Positions 51,068 to 63,205 of a stretch of 64,000 nucleotides of DNA are shown piece after piece. Each line of letters opens with the position of its first letter. Position 1 is the first letter of the stretch. Source of the DNA: Leptobrachium leishanense (Eukaryota > Chordata > Amphibia > Anura > Megophryidae); NCBI GenBank assembly GCA_009667805.1, contig CM019063.1, positions 190,088,661 to 190,152,660 of the forward strand, in the 5' to 3' direction. Position numbers and translations under genes: made by a program. Under the pieces are notes generated by a model. That model saw only the letters and a program-made list of their open reading frames with translations, was not told the origin of the DNA and did no database searches.

Positions 51068-52439
51068 ATAATTTGAATTGCTAAAATACTTATTTTACCA
51101 GACTGTATTTAATAAAAAGGGACACTATGGCAACCATGATCTCATTAAGTTCGTTAAGGGATCATGGTGTGCAGAGTAATTAAAAGAAGTTATTTTAAAC
51201 GACATACATAGGATTCACTAGTATTGTAAGCAAGTTCTGCCATGTAGCAGGGTCAGTTCTTTCCAGCTGTATTGTAACTGTGCAAAGAGCCATGATGCAG
51301 GAGAGTGCAATGGGATACATTACCAGCATTCCTGCTCCAATATATAGGGAAAGAGAACCTACATGACTAATCTGCACATGACGTGGTGCAGACTATTTAA
51401 AAGGTAGGTGTTTGCCATGGGCTCTAGAAACTTACTTCTGGACACTATTTGGACTCCTAAAACAGACATGAAAAACTTTGACAAAACTTATGTTTTTGGG
51501 AGCCAAAGTTTCTTTTGTAAAAGTGATCTAATTGCAAAGCTTATGTTTATATGTAGTGTATTTGTGCGAGGATTCAGACTATTCGGGATGTGAGGACAGC
51601 TAATTGGGCAGAAACCTGTGCGCTCAATCAAGTCAATGAACACATTAAAAAAGTATGTTATTTAGTAGTAATTACTAATAAAGAATAATAATAATAAAAT
51701 GCTCTGCATATAATAAGTTCATATTCTGTGTTAAATTATAAAATAATGCAAGGTTCAGACTGTAAAAGCAAAAAGTTCACTGCTTGACATAGCATCAGCC
51801 TAGTAAGCGCTACAAGAGAGAATGGTAATGGAAGAGAAAGCCCAAGGAACCAGGAGGCTTTTGTAGCGCACAGTTGGCAAATCTCAGCATTATTAACTCA
51901 TTTGATAGCTACACCCTTGGAGATGTATTGTGTTTTAATGCTGCACTTTAATTTGATATGTGAATGTGTAAAACACTTGAAAGCCAACCTGGCAAATAAT
52001 TAACAGTGTGGAAAGTCTATTTGCTCTGAATATAAGGAGAGTCTGTTTGCTCAGCATAGAACGGTTTCTTTATAGAGTTTTTATAACCAGCAAGTGCTGA
52101 AACGTTAAAGGACATAATCCTGCAATACACAGATACAATCCAATAAATTGAAATGATTAAAGGGAACAATACAGCACATAGGTATACAGGGCTTGCCTGA
52201 AAAACCAAAGCCACAGTGCCAGCCAGCCATAGGGACTTCTAAAGGTGACCTAGTGCCAAAAATGCATTTGCCTGTTTGATGTAGACAAATAGATCCCCTA
52301 CCTGGTATCTTTAGGATGCAAGGGACTCCAGGTTTGTTTCCATACTTACAATGACTGAAGAATAAGAAACAAACGTCTCACAGTGACCAAGGACGCCATG
52401 TGAAAACATCATGTGGCTCCATCAGTGATGCCATCTCAG

Positions 52440-53225
52440 TCTCCCCTTTTCTCGGGCTGCCCCCTTACTTATAGAACTCCCTTCCTTATAACATTCACTC
52501 CCCAACCCCCCCCTGAATCCAGTCTTTCAAGAAGTCTCTAAAAACGCATTACTTTAGAGAAGCCCATCAGCTCACCCCATTGTGACTTTTCTATATATCC
52601 CACAGAGCCAGAATGCATCCCATTACTTCTCACACTCCGCTACTTACCCTCGTCTGTGTCACCCCTCACCCTTAAGATTGTAAGCGCCTGAGTAGGGCCC
52701 TCTTTTTCCTATTATGATCATCATTTATATAGCACCAACAGTTTCCGCAGCGCTTTACAATAACCAAAGGGAACGAGATGCAGATAAACGGACATATGAT
52801 GGAAACTAGAGGTGTAGAGGGCCCTGCTCATAGGAGCTTACAATCTAAAGGGATTGGGGTGGAGGAAGACCAGGGGAGTTTTACTGGATAACAGGATCAT
52901 TTGTGCCAGTGGTTCGAGAATGGTGGGGCCATAGAAGCGGCTTTAATCATGTGTGAGCAGAGGGATGATTTGCGTCAGCGATGTGGTACGCTAATCTGAA
53001 GAGATGGGTTTTGAGGGATTTCTTGAAGGCCTGAAGATTAGGGGAGAGTTTAGTAGGCCGAGCCAAGTCATTTCACAGGACCGCCCTTGAGAAGTCTTGG
53101 AGGCGAGAGTTGGCAGCGCGGATGTAGACAGGACAGGCGGAGATCGCATCATTCTCTGTGTCAAGGGTGTTCTTATATTGTCCTATCCATGGTACAGCGC
53201 TTTAGAATATGTTGATTCTTTATAA
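52440..53225. mobile_element. L2-like LINE tail split by an antisense L2 tail
   Basis: A plus-strand tail (CTTTCAAGAAGTCTCTAAAA ... GTAAGCGCCTGAGTAGGGCC) is interrupted near 52716. A minus-strand copy follows (TATATAGCACCAACAGTTTC ... GGAGCTTACAATC) to about 53155. The plus-strand end resumes as GGTACAGCGCTTTAGAATAT. Confidence 0.7.
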
Positions 53226-53575
53226 AACAATATTAAGGGAAGTCCTGAAATTTCCACGATCTGAATGCAGAGCTGGATGAGTACACTACTTGCTAGTCTA
53301 GACACAAAAATAAACACCAGGGCCTTTATACCATCTCAAAGGGGAATGTGCACAGCAGAGTGGGGAGGGAGAGCAAGAATGAAGTATCTCCATGCAAATA
53401 CATCAATGTGAGCAAGCGACTGTGGGTTAAAGGAGGCCAATTAAATGGTGGGAGGCAATCTATATGTACATTTGCTATGAGTAAGTGTAATTAGACGATT
53501 AAAGAGGAGTAGGCTTGCGTGAGAGGAGAAAGTAGCTAATAAATAGGTGAATGGATAGTTACGTCAGCACGGCTT

Positions 53576-54279
53576 GTAACCCCTTTTACTACAAGAAGTA
53601 TGTATATAGGATTTTGCATTGAACTATAATGAAAACATTCCAATCTCAATTTGCCTCGTTTAATGCAGGATTAGTGATCCCATGGAAGAAACAAAGTTAT
53701 CTGAGATCTCCCTCCTGTCCCCCTGTATAACTGTAAGCAAGCTACAAGGAGCAACCCCAGCTTCAATGTAACAAAAAGCTCAAAATGTTACTGTTACATT
53801 ACAACAACCAGGGAGAGGGCAGAATAAACTGGGAACTCTGGGGTCACTCATTGATGTACAAGGATAAGGTTCAGAGGTTAGAATTATTGAAAATCCCTGT
53901 ATAGATGTAATTTCCATATACAGGTATTCTGCACAGAATTTTTAATTTCATTATGATCACTAGAAAATACTCATTATCTATATCACATGTACTAGAATTA
54001 ATGCAAAACACCATTCTGCCTGTAAGCCACTATAGACCCAGTGTAAAATTGTGCACGATAAGCAAGAGTGTAGAATTCAGAGCATTATTTCTGTAAAGGA
54101 TAAACGAAAACCCAAAAAAGGATTAGAATTTGCTAATTTTTAAGTTAAACTCAGAATAAACTCTATGCAATATTGCTATTATACACTACATTCAAGAGTT
54201 AACTACACATCCCGTGCTTCAAATAAAGGTTACAGATTTTCTTTTTTCAGCAAAATATACATAGCAGTGAAAGGGTTAA
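53576..54279. mobile_element. TTAA-type MITE related to 18413
   Basis: GTAACCCCTTTTACTACAAG at the left, AGCAGTGAAAGGGTTAA at the right, with interior matching the same family in the region CAGGGAGAGGGCAGAATAAA and TTATGATCACTAG. Confidence 0.6.
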
Positions 54280-54476
54280 TAACCAGATTTCAAGCTGAAC
54301 ACGTCCAAGTACCTTCTATAACTGGTATAATTATATATGGAAACTATATAACAATACATATACTATACGGAATACATCTGCATGCGCTGATTGTTCTTAA
54401 ACATTTGCTAATCTGTATTTATTTGCGGACACTCAAATCCTGTAGTAATTATTCATAAATACTTTAATAACCTTCA

Positions 54477-54894
54477 GGCTGAGGTCAGACTAACGCATTT
54501 TTAACGTGCGTTTAGGCGCACTTAATCACGGCCGCAGTAGCAGCAAATGACGGGCAATGACGGCCAATATATGAAGTACGGCCGCACGAAAGTGTGGTCG
54601 CGCAACGCAAGCGGCAAACTAACGCATTTTTTCGAGAACGCAAAACCGCTAGTATTGACGTACAGCGTCAGCATAGCAGCGTGTGTGCGTGATTAGGAGA
54701 CGTCAGACACTGCTCATGTCCGGCCAACATAACGTCCAGACACCCAAAGTTTCCTGGTTTGGCTGCGTAACAAATCACGCACGAAAATGAGCATCATATG
54801 ACAGTTTTCGCACATGCTGTGAAAAAATACATTAATGCGTTCGGACGCACTTTTTGAGGGTCGCTGCGAATAATGCGTTCGTTTGACCCTAGCC
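54477..54894. mobile_element. Harbinger-type MITE, family GGCTAGGGTCAGAC
   Basis: The left end is mutated (GGCTGAGGTCAGAC), the right end intact (GACCCTAGCC, then TAA). The interior matches the 21179 copy over most of its length. Confidence 0.75.
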
Positions 54895-55277
54895 TAAAAA
54901 CACAAATCTTAAAAAATCCAAACGCCATAAATGACAGTAGAAGTTACAAGAGGAGTTTCAGCCAATCATACGCGAGATTATATCAATGTAAGTTACAATA
55001 GATACTATAGAACAGGGTTTCTCAACTCGGGTGTATAGAGGTTAGTCAAAGAGCACGGTGCTTGCCGCAGCTGCAAACAGTGAAAAAAACGCTAAGTGAT
55101 GAATGAAAACGCTGGCATTTCACATACGAGAAATCCTAACTGAAGTGTCTCCTGTGGCTGATTGAATTATTCCTATGTGAAACACTGACATTAGTCGCAG
55201 GTGTTTGCAACATGGTCAAACACTGGCGGTCTCTTTAATAACCCCCACTATTTAAGTCAACGAGAGACCCTCTAGAA

Positions 55278-55460
55278 CAGTGGTTCCCAACCGCGGTCCT
55301 CAAGTACCCCTAACAGGTCAGATTTTAAGGATCACTTGGGGAAATGCAGACTCCATCCTGCAATCACTGAGCAGCAAATCATATCACCTGTGCTGTGCTT
55401 CAGATATCTGGCAAACTTGGCCTGTTGGGGGTACATGAGGACAGCGGTTGGGAACCACTG
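55278..55460. mobile_element. hAT-type MITE, CAGTGGTTCCCAACCGCGG family
   Basis: Termini CAGTGGTTCCCAACCGCGG and GCGGTTGGGAACCACTG, flanks CTCTAGAA and CTCTAGTA (7 of 8). Orientation is opposite to 14305. Confidence 0.85.
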
Positions 55461-55659
55461 CTCTAGTAAATGTCTAGAAAACAGCTTCAGTAGCTAGACA
55501 TCCAGTATAAACACTGGCTGGGGGAAATAGGATGCTGTAACTCCTCGAATTCATCCATATGTATGAATAATCTGCTGTGCGTACATTTCCGGATTAAAGC
55601 ACAGTCGTGATGTCAGAAGTACAATACAAGTCCTAGCAAGATCGTAAACATTCTTAGAC

Positions 55660-56110
55660 ACTCTTCAACAGGGCTCGAGTCCTGCGGGAACGGCGAACCC
55701 ACACTTCTCCCACAGCAGGAACGCAGGTTCCCGCTATGGCCCGAGCCCACAGTGGCGGCTCCTTAATTAGGCGGCACCTGCTGGGCCTTGCAGTCACCTA
55801 ATTTGCTTAGTGAAGTGCAGCCAGGCAGCGCAGCGCGATAAATTGTTTTGCGCTGCTGCGCCTGCCGCCATTTTTTTTAAATGTCCCTCCCGGCCACGAG
55901 AGAATCAATTGATTGCGCCTGGCAGCCCCCACTGATGACGTCAGAGGGAGCGCCGGACGTCTGCCCATGTCTTGGCGCCGTGTTTCTGGCGGTTGTCATT
56001 CAGCTGCCTGCACCCTGCGCGGCACGTGGAGGCTGAGAGCACACCACTAGCGACCAGGATGACGGGGCCAGCAAGTCTCCCCAGAGTCTTAAAAGAGGCC
56101 TCCCCAGAGT
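55660..56110. other. GC-rich spacer next to minisatellite
   Basis: CpG-containing sequence with short inverted pieces (GGGCTCGAGTCC, GGCCCGAGCCC). No gene is recognised. It may be the body of an unidentified DNA transposon. Confidence 0.35.
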
Positions 56111-56990
56111 CACCGGCGCACACAGAGGAGGCGCCCCCAAAGGCACCAGAGGTGACTCCCAGATGCCTCATTTCCCCCAGAGGGACTCCATAGGCCCCCA
56201 AAGTCACAAGAGGGACCATAGACCCCCCAAAAGGAACAAGAGGGACCCCATCGGCCCCCCCAAAAGGCACCAGAGGGACAACGAGACCCCCCAGGGGCAC
56301 CAGAGAAACCACAAGGCCCCCCAGGAGCACCAGAGGGACCACAAGGCCCCCCAAAGGCACCAGAGGTGACTCTCAGATGCCTCATTTCCCCCAGAGGGAC
56401 TCCATAGACCCCCAAAGTCACAAGAGGGACCCCATCGACCCCCCCAAAAGGCACAGAGGGACCCCATCGGCCCCCCCAAAGGCACCAGAGGGACAACAAG
56501 ACCCCCCCAGAGGCACCAGAGAAACCACAATGCCCCCCAGGAGCACCAGAGGGACCACCCAGGAGCACCAGAGGGACCACAAGGCCCCCCCAGGGGCACC
56601 AGAGGGACCCATTGTCCCCACAAAGGCACCAGAGGTCCCCCAGGGGCACCAGAGGGACTACCCAAGGGCACCAGAGGGACCCCATTGGCCCCCCAAAGGC
56701 ACCAGAGGGACCATCCAGAGGGACCCCATTGCCCCCCAAAAAGGCACCAGAGGGACCACAAGCCCCCCCCCCGGACACCAGAGGGACCACCCAGGGACAG
56801 CAAAGGGACCCCCATCGGCCCCCGAGGGACCACCCAGGGGTACCAGAGGGACCACAAGCCACCCCCAGGGACACCAGAGGGACCACCCAGGGACACCAAA
56901 GGGACCCCATTGGCCCCCCAAAGACACCAGAGGCCACCCAGGGGCACCAGAGGGACCCCATAGGCCCCTGAGGGGCATCAGAGGCACCTG
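56110..56990. repeat. Minisatellite, unit built on GGCACCAGAGGGACC
   Basis: About 880 bp of tandem units of roughly 24-27 bp plus longer higher-order units (CCCATTGGCCCCCCAAAGGC). Unit lengths are often divisible by three, so both strands stay open in several frames. There is no sign of a start context or a conserved protein. Confidence 0.9.
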
Positions 56991-57255
56991 CTCTCAGACT
57001 TTTTTGTCTATTCTGTGGGGCTTTGGCTAGATTTTGCTGCCAAGGGGTTTCCCTATGGAAACCCTATGGTGGAGATGGGGGATCCGTTGGATCCCCCATC
57101 TCCAGACCTGTGGCAGCTAAAGGTTAAAGCATGCCCTTTCCAATGATACCACACATGCCCTGAGTAAAAGTAAAAATAATAAAAAAAAAATAAAGAGTTG
57201 TTTTTTTTTCATAATGCATTTTTTTTTTGGGGGGGGTTAGCTAAAAATCACAAAC

Positions 57256-57370
57256 AGGATTATTGAAAGAGATCTGAATTGCTGGAGAAAGGTAACCGAA
57301 TGCTGAAATTCAGCGTACGGTCACCTTTCCTGGCCATTTGGCTATTCAGAGAGCAGGCAATTCGCCTGGG
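57256..57370. mobile_element. Truncated CAGGGTTATTC-family element
   Basis: CAGGATTATTGAAAGAGATC, AGGTAACCGAATGCTGAAAT and GAGAGCAGGCAATTCGCC match the first 115 bp of the 59130 element. It ends at the 28-bp minisatellite. Confidence 0.65.
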
Positions 57371-57391
57371 GGCAAATATATCCGTATAGCC

Positions 57392-57745
57392 AGTGTTGTT
57401 CATATTATTCTGGGGTCTCAGTGCTGTTCATATTATTCTGGGGTCTCAGTGCTGTTCATATTATTATGGGGGCTCAGTGCTGTGCGTATTATTATGGGGG
57501 CTCAGTGCTGTGCGTATTATTATGGGGGCTCAGTGCTGTGCGTATTATGGGGGCTCAGTGCTGTGCGTATTATTATGGGGGCTCAGTGCTGTGCGTATTA
57601 TGGGGGCTCAGTGCTGTGCGTATTATGGGGGCTCAGTACTGTGCGTATTATTATGGGGGCTCAGTGCAGTGTATATTATTCTGGGGGCTCAGTGCTGTGT
57701 ATATTATTCTGGGGTCCAATGCCTGTGTGCATAATTCTGGGGGGT
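57392..57745. repeat. 28-bp minisatellite
   Basis: Units of GTGCTGTGCGTATTATTATG plus GGGGCTCA, with 25-bp variants lacking ATT, about 12 copies. It is followed by GATA/TA repeats to 57780. Confidence 0.92.
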
Positions 57746-57784
57746 CTGTGCCTGGATATAGATAGATATATATATATATAACGT

Positions 57785-57940
57785 GTTAGTCCAGTTGCTA
57801 AAATCACGAGTATACCTGTACCTGTGATACCTTTCACTGATCAGTATAGTTTCCAGTTTACATTTAAAAGACAAGCTTTCGAGAGTGTAATGTTAACCCA
57901 ATAAAAATGGTATCACCACGCACTGCTATACTCGTGCTAT
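57785..57940. mobile_element. Truncated hammerhead-type element
   Basis: It shares AAATCACGAGTATA, CATTTAAAAGACAAGCTTTC, GAGAGTGTAA, CCAATAAAAATGGTATCACC and CACTGCTATACTCGTG with 41964-42306. Only the 3' half of the motif remains (minus strand CTCTCGAAAGCTTGTCTT). Confidence 0.6.
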
Positions 57941-58290
57941 ATATATATTTTTTCTTCAGGTAATAGGGGTTGTGGAATTCGTGGGTGAGTTCCCTCACTT
58001 TTTTCCCCAGGACTTGACCCCTGCTCTTCCAAATGAATTAAGAGGGGGGGGGGGGATGCAACAGATGGATTTAGAAACAGTTCAACAACTGGAGGATTGA
58101 ATTACAGCTAAAACTGTGCCCATCATGTCACAAAATGTAACCTGGTGTATTATCTCTGATAGGTCAGCAATGAGATGGGAGATACAACCGTTTAATGTAA
58201 TGTTTACCCAGAGCGCTCGCTTAATCGGTATCTTGCAAGACGTGCAAGTGGTTCGGTGCATCAGCATGCGTGCAATAATGAAAGCATTTA

Positions 58291-58571
58291 GGCCCCGTTC
58301 ACACCTAGCCGTTTTAACGCGTGTTCGTGTACGCTTTAAAACGCATGAACGGGGAAATCCCATGCTTTGCTATGGGCCCCATTCAGACCTAAGCGTTTTA
58401 GAGCGCGCAGGAACGCGCGTTAAAACGGCCGACCCAAAAAGAAGTTCGGGAGCTTCTTTTCGGGCATACAGCAGTGCGTTCGCGGCCATATCATAGCCGC
58501 GAACATGCTGCAACGCGCGAACGCGCGTAAAAAATGCACGCATTGCGCTACGCCCAGGTGTGAACCCAGCC
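58291..58571. mobile_element. Harbinger-type MITE, GTTCACACCT family
   Basis: Starts GGCCCCGTTCACACCTAGCC, ends GGTGTGAACCCAGCC, with TTA duplicated on both sides (58288-58290, 58572-58574). The interior is rich in GCGTTTTAACGCG-type motifs. Confidence 0.75.
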
Positions 58572-59129
58572 TTATAGCATGTAAGGTGTAGGCATATTCA
58601 CTGAAAACAGCAACTATTTATACAGCTCCAACATATTCAGAAACGCTGTACAATGGGTGGGACAAAACAAACTTAAAATTCTGTTTGACACTTTGAAACA
58701 ATGTGAAATAAGGAACCTGCACATCGGAGACAGCAGTAGCCTCCGAGGAAGAGAGAGGGTTTAAGTATAGCAAGTACTAACTAGGAAGTGTTCGATATGG
58801 AAGAACCGCACTCCTTTAATCTTATCGGTTTACTGGTAAAGGGTCCATAGTGCAATATTTTACAAATAGAAAACAAAACGCGCTCACGGATGTTTGGATG
58901 CTACAAAACACAGTGGGAAGGTATCGCAGATCTAGTTACGGAATTTTTTTGGACACCTGCTATTTTGTGCAGTTTGTCAATCCATCTGAAAAGATTTTTC
59001 AGTCTGCAAAAATGTATCTTCCTACAGATCACTATAATCCTTGTGATCTACTCCATTGCTGCCGTTATGGAACGATTCTTTTACACTAGGAGGTCAGCAA
59101 TCTTGAACCTCCAGATGTTTTGAAACTGT

Positions 59130-59987
59130 CAGGGTTATTCAAAGAGATCCGAATTGGGGCCGAAAGGTAACCGAACGCTGAAATTCAGCGTACGCTTACC
59201 TTTCCTGGCAATTCGGCTATCCAGAGAGCAGGCAATTCGCCAAATCTTTGCGAATTGCCTGCACATACGGTGCCTGTTCGTTGCCTGTTCGAGGGCAGTG
59301 AAATCCCTACAGAGAAGCAATGCTTCGTCTATTCAGAGAACACAAAACAGCAGTGAAAGGTTCCCGAATTGCCCTGACATTCGGCGGTTTCATTCGACAG
59401 GTTTATTCAGGAGAATCCCATAGGCTTCAATGTTAAAAATATTCCCGTTTTAATCCAATATCTAATAAACCGTTGATTATAATATTCTGCCGTAAAAAGT
59501 CTCTTTATTTAAAGATTTTTTAGGATCTTTTAGGCATTTTAAAAAAATTGTTTTCTTTTTTCTGTAACAGCCCTCATTATTAGCATTCATTGGATCTTAT
59601 ATGTAAATTCCAGACATTTTCGTTCTGTACTTTCTTTGCAAATAGTGCTTCACTTTTCAAACATTCAAGCGTACAGTTTTTTTTCTCACTCCATTTGTCT
59701 GTGGTGTCGGTTTTATTTGGCGGTTGCACTCCTGCCCGGGTTTCTCCGGCGTGTTCGGGGGGGGGCGGTAATCCAGATGTTTTTACGGGTTTCAGTGTGC
59801 GGTCGCCGGGTTTTGCGGTGAGTGTTCGTCGGGTTTGCGCCAGCTTTTTCCTGCGCTACGACGGCCCTGTGGTGCTTGCTGAATACACCGCAGGGTCACC
59901 GAAATAGGATCGCCAAATCGCGCCAAATTGAAGAGAACGAAAAGTCTCCGAACCTGCAGTGACTTTGATTCTCTTTGAATAACCCTG
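59130..59987. mobile_element. Long member of the CAGGGTTATTC family (858 bp)
   Basis: CAGGGTTATTCAAAGAGATC and TCTCTTTGAATAACCCTG, TGT on both sides. It carries internal inverted segments around GCGTACGCTTACC and a G-rich interior. A related left end occurs at 57256-57370. Confidence 0.7.
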
Positions 59988-61610
59988 TGTATCTCTGAGG
60001 ATGCCACCATGACCATTTCATTTTATTTGATTATGGGTAAGCGATGCGTCCCAGCACCCTCTCAGCTTTAAATGATCACCGAGGCTAGTGTGGCTTTTTC
60101 AAAAGACCCCCCCACAACAAAGTTCAAGGAACGACATTAAAAGTTAGTTTGTATCACCTGAACCAATACTGTAAGTTTAAAATTCCAACTCTTGCAGTAT
60201 AAAAGGGAAACGCAAGAGAGGATGTAGGGGGCGGAAATGAAAAGGTAGGATTTGTTCGGCAGAATTAGAAGATGGACAACAGGTCAAAAGATTAAGGGTT
60301 AGAGCTGTTCCTTTAAATATGCAGAGTAATGGTCTTTATTTTAAGAAAAGTCCAGGTTTGCCAAATAAAGTAGTTAACCATTGTGAACTCCCGTACAGGG
60401 CAAGGAGACCGGCTTCTTTCCTGTGACATTTCTATGGATTAGGATAACAAGAACCTGATTGCTTGATGTAAAAACACAGACGAGATGGTGTGGTTAATTC
60501 GAGGTTGTGAGCCGTGTGTGGGACAGGCAGGCGTCAGGACAGCTGGCCTAATGGCAAAGCCACATATTGTCTTTTTTAGGAATTCCTCCTTGGCTTGATC
60601 CCGTGGCGCCCGCCTACTCCTCACAAATTCCATCCTATTTCTGTCACTTCCCTGATAGGGAGGCACGGTGGTCCTTTAATATCTGCATGCCATCATTTTT
60701 GAGAGGTTTGAAATGGGAGAGACACGAAACCTCAAACACTAACTGGCCAACCAGTTCACGGCTTAAAATGTCTGAAGATGAATTACTAACCCGTTTAAAC
60801 AATGACATTTGTTTAATTAGATATTACGCTGTGAGAACACTTTAATAATTGTTGCTGCTGCGCATGTCTTTGATAGTTTGGTGTGACCTTTGTGTGTAGG
60901 ACTACCTGTCACCATTAACCTGTAGTCAAAGATGACAACAGAAGTCAAGGCAGTGCAATTATGTTGTTTATACCCACGCATTGTCTTTGTTACTCAGACC
61001 TACAGAAAACTCTGCTGATGCTCGAAGCAGACAGAATACAGATCCAGCAGAATTAGAGATCCTCCCCATGTGTGTTTTTCATGATTTAAATCCAGATATG
61101 ACCAATCACTAGACAATGCAGTGCTAGAGCTACACCGTCATATCTGATAAGGTTTCAATCACCATAACAAGGCAACATTAGCTTCAAACCCTGACCTTAC
61201 CAAGTGACGCGACTCCAGTGCCAAACACGTGTACAATTAATGAAGACTGGGCTACAAGTGCAATAGTGGCTCTATGATGGCACAATGCCTTTCCTAGTTT
61301 TCATACAATGTATTTCATTAATTTGAATATAAAGTGTGCATGATTAAACACCGTAACACCCTGATCGATTATCCATGCTAGCAGAACATCAAACTTTATA
61401 GCAAATCCGTCCTCTGCATACATCGATACGGTTGACATAAAAATGTATACGATAAAAGAGGAAGGTCCAGATACTCCACGTGTGTCAATAGTGTGACTTT
61501 TTGGGGAAAACCAGGATGTGTCAGCTATAAACTGGACTTTTTCACGCCAAGATTAGAAATATAACACACACACCTGTATGGGTAAAGCAAGAATCAATTT
61601 ATGGCCTCCA

Positions 61611-62160
61611 TTAAAGGGATACTCTATTTAAGTGCAAAGAAAGAGGGATAATCGGGTAGATAATGGGCAAAGCTTGTCAGCAGTTTTTTGTAATCTTTGT
61701 TTTCTTTGCTCACATTTTCTCCCTCGCCGCATACAGTGCCCCCTTCAGCTCAGAGTCTCCTGAAGTCAGAAGTCCCTGAAGCTTTTCTGCACAACTTATG
61801 TAGCATAGGAACCGCAAACTGCACACCATTACGGGATTTCCACACTTCATGTACGTAGGTTCCGTAGTGCTTGTACAGAACGAAGGATCAGAACTGCGCG
61901 CATGAGCAAATCCAGTCCATCAGCTGCCTCTGAGGCCGTTCGCTGCAGCGCAGAGGGTGCCGTCACTAGTAACAGATATGGTGACCAGCAGCCGTCAAAA
62001 TAAAAAATGTCATGTGCTGGGTGGGGTGAAGGAAACTCCTCCACTTCACCCAGCGATATGTCTAGATCGAGGCAGAGGGGTGGAGTGATATGTGGAGGCA
62101 CTCATATCCTGACCACTTTAAAAAGCTAAAAGTGATCAGGATGAGTAGAGTGTCCCGTTA
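61611..62160. mobile_element. T2/Kolobok-type MITE upstream of the actin promoter
   Basis: TTAAAGGGATACTCTATTTA at the left and GAGTAGAGTGTCCCGTTA at the right (terminal TTAA mutated). It ends about 740 bp upstream of the distal CArG box. Confidence 0.7.
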
Positions 62161-62895
62161 CTATAAAATTCAATAATACATACAATAACATTGTTAGCGT
62201 CAAACTAAACCAATCCTGAGGTTTGATAGTTTCCTGGAGTAATTTCAATTCAGTCTTCAAGAGAAAGGATTTACATACTGCAACATACAGCATCTACATT
62301 TGTTTTACAGAGTACAGATTCACATTCTGCTATCTGCAATGTCCTCCACTCTAAAGAAAATACCATTGTTTTAGTTATTGCATAGACCACAACAAACATG
62401 CTTTCTAGTCAATGTAATGGAATATAAAAAGGTGAAATGTGTCAGGAGGAATCTTATACACTTTACAGCACTTACTAAACAAAGAGGGCAAGTTAATTCA
62501 CATTTTTTTTAAAAAAAGGAATCTAGTTATAGAACACACAGCAGATTTAACCATCAAGAAGGGGTACACACCATAATGAATATTGTGCTTTGAAGTATGT
62601 CATTTGAAATCATTTTAACATTTGCGTCTGCTTGCACCGTGTAATGAGCTTTTTCACATTCAGCACATGAGCAATATATTAAAAACTTGTCACATCACTT
62701 CAATTACTAATCTTCAAAAAATAAAGCTGTTGTCCATTCATGGGCATGGTGTTAAGGCATCCAAATGTGTATCTCCTTTTTTTTTTCTCTCCTTTAATCA
62801 AACAAGCTTGCAGACTCTCCCCTCCAGCTGTCCTCCAAGAATATGTCACTGTCACTCATTGGCGTCCGGCTCGGTGTATCCATGGGGACAAGAAG

Positions 62896-62905
62896 CCTTT
62901 TATGG
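62896..62905 (+). promoter_or_regulatory. CArG box (SRF site), distal
   Basis: CCTTTTATGG is a second perfect CC(A/T)6GG match, about 110 bp upstream of the proximal CArG. Paired CArG boxes are typical of muscle actin promoters. A CAGCTG E-box lies at 62825-62830 and a CACATG E-box at 63019-63024. Confidence 0.75.
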
Positions 62906-63003
62906 AGAGACAGGGCACCACGACAAGACACTCCTTTAATCCTCCCATTGACCATGTAGGACAGGAATCCAGGAGTGGGCACCATGGGCCGGCTCTGAAA
63001 GGG

Positions 63004-63013
63004 CCAAATATGG
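63004..63013 (+). promoter_or_regulatory. CArG box (SRF site), proximal
   Basis: CCAAATATGG is a perfect CC(A/T)6GG serum response element, the defining site of vertebrate sarcomeric actin promoters. It lies about 95 bp upstream of the TATA box. Confidence 0.85.
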
Positions 63014-63048
63014 AAACGCACATGGGAAACACCTCTTGATCAGCAATG

Positions 63049-63055
63049 CATTCCT
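63049..63055 (+). promoter_or_regulatory. M-CAT (TEAD) motif
   Basis: CATTCCT sits between the proximal CArG and the TATA box, the position at which alpha-actin promoters usually carry a TEAD-binding M-CAT element. Confidence 0.6.
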
Positions 63056-63108
63056 AAACTAGGAAAAGAGAGTAAAAGTGGGGAGGAGGAGTAGAGAACC
63101 GCATGGAG

Positions 63109-63117
63109 TATATAAGG
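63109..63117 (+). promoter_or_regulatory. TATA box of the alpha-actin gene
   Basis: TATATAAGG lies 103 bp upstream of the actin ATG. Transcription would start about 30 bp downstream, near 63139, leaving a 5' leader of about 73 nt that needs no intron. A retroposed mRNA would normally not carry its TATA box, so this element matters for the origin of the gene. Confidence 0.75.
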
Positions 63118-63205
63118 CCCGAGCAAATGCTGCCAAGAGTTGTAGCAGCAGCATTCAGCACCTGCCCTTCCACTCAAGTCTGACGTGCTCGCCCTCTGCC
63201 AATAA

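Noticed and set aside
52085..52115. CTGAAACGTTAAAGGAC as another hammerhead 3' half
   Set aside because: No CTGANGA or helix II upstream; too short to separate from chance.
56110..56961. 283-codon minus-strand open frame
   Set aside because: It is a direct consequence of the minisatellite unit length; other frames on both strands are open too and the residues are pure repeat.
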